This document shows positions 34,195 through 38,527 of a stretch of 38,527 nucleotides of DNA, in pieces. Numbering within the stretch: the stretch's first letter is position 1; every line of letters begins with the position of its first letter. The notes below the pieces were generated by a model. The model searched no databases and was not told the origin of the DNA. It worked only from the letters and a program-made list of their open reading frames with translations. Both the position numbers and the translations under genes were made by a program. This stretch comes from GCA-2688775 sp035288865 (GTDB taxonomy: Archaea; Nanobdellota; Nanobdellia; Woesearchaeales; GW2011-AR4), in the NCBI GenBank assembly GCA_035288865.1, contig DATDZA010000027.1, positions 1 through 38,527 on the forward strand, read 5' to 3'.

Positions 34195-34224
34195 CTAGGC
34201 GCCTGAAAAGGCGACTGCTGAAAA
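34195..34224 (+). other. 30-nt intron in the T-loop (position 59/60) of tRNA-Pro
   Basis: The helix TTCG/TGAA (three Watson-Crick pairs plus G-U), 5' bulge AAC and 3' bulge AAT form a relaxed bulge-helix-bulge on the T-stem CCCGG/CCGGG. The inner stem is TAG/CTG then CGCCT/AGGCG capped by a GAAA tetraloop, with one G-A mismatch and one extra C on the 3' side. Splicing gives TTCGAAT, a normal T-loop. Confidence 0.82.
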
Positions 34225-34326
34225 TCCGGGCAGCCCCATTTAAGGAGTTGCCAAATTTATATTTTAATAATAATTCAGTAACTTGTATAAAAATTAAAAG
34301 TGAATAATCTAATAAAATAATTGAAA

Positions 34327-34647
34327 ATGAAATCAGAAGAAAAACGTGAAGGATTAGGTTCTGCGAAAAGATTCGGCGCGCGCTACGGGCGAAAAACAAA
34401 GCTGAAATTCTCAAAGGTCGAGACTGAGCAGAGAAAGTTCCACAAGTGCCCATACTGCAACAAGATTGCTGTGAAAAGACTTTCGATGGGAATATGGGAA
34501 TGCCGAAAATGCGACGCGAAATTCACAGGAAAAGCATATTCGGTGACGAGGACTATAATCCCAAAGGAAATTAAAGAGATGGCTGAAGAGCCCATTGTTG
34601 TGCAGGAAGAAATGGAAGTTCAGGAAGAATCAAAAGAGGCAGAATAA
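34327..34647 (+). CDS. rpl37ae: Ribosomal protein eL43 (L37Ae)
   Basis: The protein of 106 aa starts MKSEEKREGLGSAKRFGARYG and has the zinc ribbon CPYCNK and CRKCD, with GKAYSVTRT after it, as in archaeal L37Ae. The frame also opens at TTG 34321, but ATG 34327 gives the family start. The C-terminus has an acidic extension (EEPIVVQEEMEVQEE) beyond the usual ~90 aa. It begins a tight cluster with rpoP, prefoldin beta and UPF0147. The 88-bp gap after tRNA-Pro holds only an AT-rich promoter-like region (TTGTATAAAAATT near 34283). Confidence 0.95.
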   Translation: MKSEEKREGLGSAKRFGARYGRKTKLKFSKVETEQRKFHKCPYCNKIAVKRLSMGIWECRKCDAKFTGKAYSVTRTIIPKEIKEMAEEPIVVQEEMEVQEESKEAE

Positions 34648-34649
34648 TC

Positions 34650-34787
34650 ATGGCAGAATACAAATGTTTTGAATGCAACAAGAAAGTTGCTACGGACTAT
34701 TTAAGGAAAAGAATTCGGTGCCCGTACTGCGGAAGCAAGATACTTTTCAAGCCGAGAAGCGTTACTACCAAAATAAAGTCAAAGTAA
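34650..34787 (+). CDS. rpoP: DNA-directed RNA polymerase subunit P (Rpo12)
   Basis: The 45-aa protein starts MAEYKCFECNKKV and has the zinc ribbon CFEC and CPYCGSKILFK, followed by a basic tail. This is the archaeal Rpo12/Rpb12-like subunit, which links the Rpo3/Rpo10 assembly platform to the core enzyme. It starts 2 nt after the eL43 stop and ends 1 nt before prefoldin beta. The same gene order occurs in other archaea as I recall. Confidence 0.93.
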   Translation: MAEYKCFECNKKVATDYLRKRIRCPYCGSKILFKPRSVTTKIKSK

Positions 34788-34788
34788 A

Positions 34789-35124
34789 ATGGACGTATCA
34801 CAAGAAACAGAGCAGAAAATAAGCCAGCTTCAGATGTTCGAGCAGAGCCTGCAGAGTTTTCTAGGGCAGAAGCAGCAATTCCAGATGCAACTCGTCGAAG
34901 TTGAGTCTGCGCTGAGCGAGCTTGAAAACACAGAGAAAGCCTACAAGATTGTGGGCAACATTATGGTCGAAACTGAAAAAAAAGAGCTTCAGGCAGATTT
35001 GAACTCGAAGAAGGAAGTGCTCGAGCTCAGGCTGAAGACTATGGAAAAGCAGGAAACGCAAGTTCGCGAGAAGGCTTCAAAATTACAATCTGAAATTCTG
35101 AAGAAAATAAAAAAGGAAGATTAG
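34789..35124 (+). CDS. pfdB: Prefoldin subunit beta
   Basis: The 111-aa protein is two long helices around a short beta hairpin: QKISQLQMFEQSLQSFLGQKQQ, the hairpin ENTEKAYKIVGNIMVETEK, then a long coiled coil with EKKELQADLNSKKEVLELR. This is the prefoldin beta pattern. Four beta subunits and two alpha form the hexameric jellyfish chaperone that passes unfolded proteins to the thermosome. The gene is tightly packed with rpoP before and UPF0147 after. Confidence 0.95.
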   Translation: MDVSQETEQKISQLQMFEQSLQSFLGQKQQFQMQLVEVESALSELENTEKAYKIVGNIMVETEKKELQADLNSKKEVLELRLKTMEKQETQVREKASKLQSEILKKIKKED

Positions 35125-35126
35125 AC

Positions 35127-35390
35127 ATGAATAACATGGCTGAACAAATAAGCGAAGTCGACACAATTGTAATCAGCCTGAATGAAATACAGGATGACGG
35201 GACCGTTCCAAGAAATGTAAGGACGCACATTCAGAACATAATCAGCACTCTGAAAAATGAAACAGAGCTTTCAATCAAGGTCAACAAAGCGCTTAATACG
35301 CTCGGAGAGATTGCAAATGACACCAATCTTCAGTCTTACACTCGGGCGCAGATATGGAATATCATGAGCGTTCTTGAAAAACTGCATTGA
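35127..35390 (+). CDS. UPF0147 family protein
   Basis: The 87-aa all-helical protein contains IQDDGTVPRNVRTHI, ALNTLGEIANDTNLQSYTRAQIW and a C-terminal IMSVLE, which match the archaeal UPF0147 family. Function is unknown; it is regularly found beside prefoldin beta or ribosomal genes. The start could be ATG 35127 or 35136 (MAEQISEVD), the latter closer to the usual N-terminus. Confidence 0.9.
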   Translation: MNNMAEQISEVDTIVISLNEIQDDGTVPRNVRTHIQNIISTLKNETELSIKVNKALNTLGEIANDTNLQSYTRAQIWNIMSVLEKLH

Positions 35391-35395
35391 ATTAA

Positions 35396-35848
35396 ATGAA
35401 ATATGCCCACTCAATCAGGCTGACCGTTTTTTCTTATGAAAATGAAAATAGTAACGCTCTTCTGGAATCTTTTTTGAAATTCTTTCCCTTTAATCTTGAA
35501 GAAAACAAAATTGAGCTAAAGAAAACTGAAGCTAAGGGAGCAAATGAATCCATTATTACGATTTTTGAGATTATTCTGGCAAAAACAAATTTAATTAACA
35601 GGTTTCTTGATTTTATTTTGACCATTCTTGAAAAAAAACAAAAAGAATTAATCTTAACACAAATAGAATCAAGGCTGGATGAAAATTTGGATTTTTTTAT
35701 GAGGTTTGACAAGGACGAATGGATAAACAGCAATAAACTTAAGCTGACTGATTCAGGAAAATGCTTTCACCTGAAGATTAATGTTGCGGCTTTTCCAAGA
35801 AAAAGAGAGATAGGTTTAAAAATAATAAGGGAGTTATTTCAAAAGTAA
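35396..35848 (+). CDS. COG1325-type RNA-binding (exosome-associated) protein
   Basis: The 150-aa protein has HSIRLTVFSYENENSNAL at its N-terminus, KTEAKGANESIITIFEIIL in the middle, and SRLDENLDFFMRFDKDEW followed by LKLTDSGKCFHLKINVAAFP. The RLDE-FxxRxDK pattern is that of an archaeal family described as a predicted exosome or RNA-binding protein (COG1325). Its conserved place next to prefoldin and UPF0147 agrees. Direct biochemical function is not established, so this is a family-level call. Confidence 0.75.
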   Translation: MKYAHSIRLTVFSYENENSNALLESFLKFFPFNLEENKIELKKTEAKGANESIITIFEIILAKTNLINRFLDFILTILEKKQKELILTQIESRLDENLDFFMRFDKDEWINSNKLKLTDSGKCFHLKINVAAFPRKREIGLKIIRELFQK

Positions 35849-35849
35849 A

Positions 35850-36497
35850 ATGCCAAAAATAAAACTAGCGCCTTCAATTTTGTCCGCGGATTTCTCTAAA
35901 ATAAATGATGAAATAAAAGAAGTTGAGAAGTATTCCGACCTGATTCATGTCGATATAATGGATGGTGTATTTGTGCCCCCGACAACTGTTGATTCAGATT
36001 TTGTGAAGAAGATAAAAACAAAAGTTCCTTTGGATGTTCACCTGATGGTTCATGAGCCGGGTGACTCGTATATTAAGGGTTTTATTGACGCCGGAGCGCA
36101 TTCAATTACCGTTCATGAAGAGGCCTGCAAAAATCCGGAGCGCCAGATTAATTTTATAAAAATGAACAAGGTTAAGGCAGCAATTTCCATCAAGCCAAAA
36201 ACTTACTTGGAAAAAATAAAAAAATACCTTAATATGGTTGACATGGTTTTGATAATGACTGTGGAACCAGGTTGGGCCGGCCAGAAATTTATTGCAGATG
36301 CAATGCCAAAAGTTAGAGAATTAAGAAGACTAAAGCCCAAGCTGGATATTGAAGTCGATGGCGGCATCAACCCCTACACAGCCAGAGCCGCTTATGATTC
36401 TGGCGCAAATGTTTTTGTTGCAGGAAACGCCATTTTCGGGCAGAAGAACAGGGTTAAAGCGATAAATGATATACTAAACAGTTTGAGATCAAAATGA
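35850..36497 (+). CDS. rpe: Ribulose-phosphate 3-epimerase
   Basis: The 215-aa TIM-barrel enzyme interconverts D-ribulose 5-phosphate and D-xylulose 5-phosphate. Markers are LAPSILSADFSK, HVDIMDGVFVPP (metal-binding His and Asp), LDVHLMVHEPG, MTVEPGWAGQKFI and DIEVDGGINPYTA with the second aspartate, then GNAIFG for phosphate binding. All expected catalytic residues are present. It starts one base after the preceding stop and overlaps the EamA gene by 4 nt. Confidence 0.95.
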   Translation: MPKIKLAPSILSADFSKINDEIKEVEKYSDLIHVDIMDGVFVPPTTVDSDFVKKIKTKVPLDVHLMVHEPGDSYIKGFIDAGAHSITVHEEACKNPERQINFIKMNKVKAAISIKPKTYLEKIKKYLNMVDMVLIMTVEPGWAGQKFIADAMPKVRELRRLKPKLDIEVDGGINPYTARAAYDSGANVFVAGNAIFGQKNRVKAINDILNSLRSK

Positions 36498-37354
36498 TTT
36501 GGGTTATCTTGCCTATAGCTGCAGGATTTTTTGATTCCGTATTTTATTCTGTACTTAAAAAATTGAGCGGCATTGATATTTATGCAAAGATAGCATTACT
36601 GAATATAATCACTGTGCCGTTTCTTGCCCTTGGATTTATTTTTTTTAACATTCCAAAAATAGCGTCTATGTTTTATTTAGTGATTTTCATCAATATAATA
36701 ATATTTTTTATTGCACAGATGCTGATGATAAAATCTTTGGAAGTGTCAAATTTATCAATATCAATACCAATGCTCAGCTTCACGCCGGTTTTTTTGTTGT
36801 TAACTTCATATTTAATGTTGAATGAATTCCCGAGTTTGGCCGGATTATTTGGAGTTTTACTTGTTGTTTTAGGCTCTTATGTTCTCAACATTCATGGGGC
36901 AAAGCATGGATATTTGGATCCAGTGAAATCCATCTTTAAAAATAAAGGAATTTTTTATATGGTTATTGTTGCATTTCTTTACAGCCTGTGCGCCAATCTT
37001 GGAAAGATAGGCGTGAATTTATCTAACCCCGCATACTATATGTTCATGTTTTATTTGATTTATTCAATGTTATTATTTGTTATTTTTTATAAGAAGGTAA
37101 AATCTAATATCACAATATTGGGAAAAAATTTGAATTACTTTGTTTTTGGCGGATTTTCAACAGCAGCCTCTGAGATTTTGATAGGCATAGCGTACAAATA
37201 TTCAATCGTGCCATACATAATCTCGTTAAAGAGAACGAGCATTTTATTTGCTGTCTTAATTGGAATATTCTTATTTAAGGAGAAGAATATCAAGCAGGCA
37301 ATACTTGGAAGCGCTATAATGTTTGTCGGTGTTTTGATTATAACTCTTTCTTAA
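36494..37354 (+). CDS. EamA/DMT-family membrane transporter
   Basis: The 286-aa protein has about ten hydrophobic segments in two five-helix halves, as in the drug/metabolite transporter superfamily. The MIKSLEVSNLSISIPMLSFTP and AYKYSIVPYIISLKRTSILFAVLIG segments are the equivalent helices 3-4 of each half, and the conserved FLFKEKN and LNEFPS follow them. Substrate is unknown. The ATG overlaps the rpe stop (ATGA), so the two are cotranslated. It may export or import a sugar or amino-acid metabolite. Confidence 0.88.
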   Translation: MIWVILPIAAGFFDSVFYSVLKKLSGIDIYAKIALLNIITVPFLALGFIFFNIPKIASMFYLVIFINIIIFFIAQMLMIKSLEVSNLSISIPMLSFTPVFLLLTSYLMLNEFPSLAGLFGVLLVVLGSYVLNIHGAKHGYLDPVKSIFKNKGIFYMVIVAFLYSLCANLGKIGVNLSNPAYYMFMFYLIYSMLLFVIFYKKVKSNITILGKNLNYFVFGGFSTAASEILIGIAYKYSIVPYIISLKRTSILFAVLIGIFLFKEKNIKQAILGSAIMFVGVLIITLS

Positions 37355-37362
37355 TAATAAGA

Positions 37363-37372
37363 TTTATATAAT
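37363..37372 (+). promoter_or_regulatory. TATA box of trpS
   Basis: TTTATATAAT centred about 27 nt before the ATG at 37394, so trpS has its own promoter separate from the rpe-EamA unit. Confidence 0.6.
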
Positions 37373-37393
37373 TACTAAGGAAATGTTTTCAAA

Positions 37394-38521
37394 ATGACAA
37401 AAGATTTTACAGTTACCCCCTGGGAAGTAAGTGGAGAGATTGATTACGACAAGCTGATAACTGAATTTGGAGTAAAGCCGCTGGATGAGAAGATATTAAA
37501 AAGAGTCGAGAAGCATACCGGCGAGCTGCATTATTTCCTAAAAAGAAAAATATTCTTTGCGCACACTTATTTGGACACGATTCTTGATGAAGTTGAAAAG
37601 AAGCACAAATTTTATCTTTACACCGGCAGGGCTCCGTCCGGCCCGGTGCATCTTGGGCATCTTGTGCCGTGGATTTTCTGTAAGTGGCTGCAGGACAAAT
37701 TCGGAGTCACTTTGTTATTCCAGATTCCAGACGAGGAGAAATTTTTGTTCAATGACAATTTAACGCTGGAAGATACAAAAAAATGGGCTTATGAGAATAT
37801 TTTGGATATAATTGCAATCGGATTTGACCCAAAAAAGACAAAGATATTTTTGGATACTGAATATGCAAATGTAATGTACAAGCATGCATGCAGAGTTGCA
37901 AAGAAAATTACTTTTTCTACTGCAAAAGGGGCTTTTGGCTTTACTGATTCAAACAATCTTGGAGAAATTTTTTATACTTCGATGCAGTCCGTGCCGGCGT
38001 TTCTGCCAAGCATTTTAGAGAATAAGCCGACCCACTGCCTGATACCGTGCGCAATTGACCAGCAGCCACATTTTTTCATGACAAATGATGTTGTGCCTAA
38101 ATTGGGCTATCCAAAAGCGGCTACTATTTTGTGCAGATTTTTGCCAGGATTGCAGGGTATGCACAAGGAAGGAAAAATGTCATCTTCAATTGACAGCACT
38201 ACAATTTATGCGAATGAAAAACCGGAAGACGTTACCAAGAAAATTATGAAATACGCTTTTTCAGGAGGAAAAGAAACTGTTGAGCAGCACCGAAAAGAAG
38301 GCGGCAATCCGGATGTAGATGTTTCTTACCAGTATCTGACCTATTTCCTTGAAGATTCTAAAAAGTTGAAACAAATTTATGATGACTACAAAAGTGGGAA
38401 AATGCTTACTGGAGAACTTAAGAAATTTACTGCCGACACAATAAACAAATATTTGAAAGAGCATCAGGCAAGGCGGGAAAAAGCAAAGAAAATGGTAGAG
38501 AAGTTTATGCTGAGGGGATGA
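37394..38521 (+). CDS. trpS: Tryptophanyl-tRNA synthetase (archaeal/eukaryotic type)
   Basis: The 375-aa class I enzyme charges tRNA-Trp. The HIGH motif is HLGH at 86-89 in GRAPSGPVHLGHLVPW; the KMSKS loop is KMSSS at 261-265. AIDQQPHFFMTNDV and SMQSVPAFLPS are the tryptophan-pocket segments found in archaeal/eukaryotic enzymes. The N-terminal FTVTPWEVSGEIDYDKLI is typical of that branch. The gene is complete and ends six bases before the window edge. Confidence 0.97.
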   Translation: MTKDFTVTPWEVSGEIDYDKLITEFGVKPLDEKILKRVEKHTGELHYFLKRKIFFAHTYLDTILDEVEKKHKFYLYTGRAPSGPVHLGHLVPWIFCKWLQDKFGVTLLFQIPDEEKFLFNDNLTLEDTKKWAYENILDIIAIGFDPKKTKIFLDTEYANVMYKHACRVAKKITFSTAKGAFGFTDSNNLGEIFYTSMQSVPAFLPSILENKPTHCLIPCAIDQQPHFFMTNDVVPKLGYPKAATILCRFLPGLQGMHKEGKMSSSIDSTTIYANEKPEDVTKKIMKYAFSGGKETVEQHRKEGGNPDVDVSYQYLTYFLEDSKKLKQIYDDYKSGKMLTGELKKFTADTINKYLKEHQARREKAKKMVEKFMLRG

Positions 38522-38527
38522 ATTGGT

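Larger units (their letters stand above)
34044..34238 (+). tRNA. tRNA-Pro(UGG) in four exons with three intervening sequences
   Basis: Proposed exons are 34044-34049, 34114-34145, 34174-34194 and 34225-34238, totalling 73 nt with no encoded CCA. Joined, they give a 7-bp acceptor (GGGGCTG with CAGCCCC, discriminator A), D-arm GGGGTAGCTTGGTATCC, anticodon stem TTCGC/GCGAA with loop TTTGGGA (anticodon UGG), variable loop AGAC, and T-arm CCCGG-TTCGAAT-CCGGG. Exons 2-4 and their two introns are well supported. Exon 1 is inferred: without it the gene would start at 34108 with GAAGCTG, leaving two A-C mismatches in the acceptor. No separate promoter is clear; CTATATTTTAAG near 33950 inside the endonuclease gene is a possible TATA box. 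Confidence 0.82.

Noticed and set aside
1..38527. CRISPR array, rRNA, insertion sequence or prophage
   Set aside because: No regularly spaced direct repeats, rRNA-like sequence, transposase or phage structural gene was seen anywhere in the window.

Overview
The window is chromosomal DNA from an archaeon. The evidence is a single-domain archaeal histone, aIF5A with a hypusine-site lysine, aRF1 with NIKS and GGQ motifs, ribosomal proteins eL40 and eL43, RNA polymerase subunit P, prefoldin beta, NurA, a TrmG10-type tRNA methyltransferase, and many genes with a TATA box about 25 nt before the start codon (leaderless mRNAs). AT-rich DNA, tightly packed genes, short proteins and a Cys-rich surface protein with a CGNGICEPGE motif fit a DPANN lineage such as Woesearchaeota or Pacearchaeota. 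That placement is an inference.

Layout. Positions 2-8499 are rich in exported proteins: a giant multidomain surface phosphoesterase (5'-partial), a PfkB sugar kinase, a 49-aa very acidic protein, an exported phospholipase-D-like protein behind two tandem palindromes, and a membrane-anchored Lon-like protease without AAA+ domain. Next come topoisomerase I and an unrecognised 1074-aa protein. Positions 14162-17915 are an NAD module: nadA-nadC-nadX in one direction and, divergently, an NAD-kinase-like protein fused to a winged helix, with a perfect inverted repeat in the shared promoter region. NurA, a second PfkB kinase, Pcm, a Rieske ferredoxin, a lipoprotein gene flanked by inverted repeats, PEP synthase and TrmG10 follow. 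Positions 26064-32419 hold a winged-helix regulator, a site-2 protease, eL40-aIF5A, an NTF2-like protein, histone, a SprT-like metalloprotease, a Tat-signal protein, aRF1 and a membrane protein. A COG2521-type methyltransferase comes next. The right end is a compact information-processing operon (eL43, RpoP, prefoldin beta, UPF0147, COG1325 protein, Rpe, EamA transporter) and TrpRS.

The most unusual locus is 33405-34238. A two-motif LAGLIDADG endonuclease gene runs directly into a tRNA-Pro(UGG) gene that appears to be cut into four exons. A canonical 37/38 intron and a T-loop (59/60) intron are both supported by bulge-helix-bulge pairing. A third interruption lies in the 5' acceptor strand and is inferred from acceptor complementarity only. 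The stop codon of the endonuclease gene begins at the first proposed exon/intron boundary.

No stretch over 300 bases lacks a gene. I saw no CRISPR array, rRNA or insertion sequence. Positions and motifs come from reading the sequence; family names are from recall of conserved motifs, without database searches.
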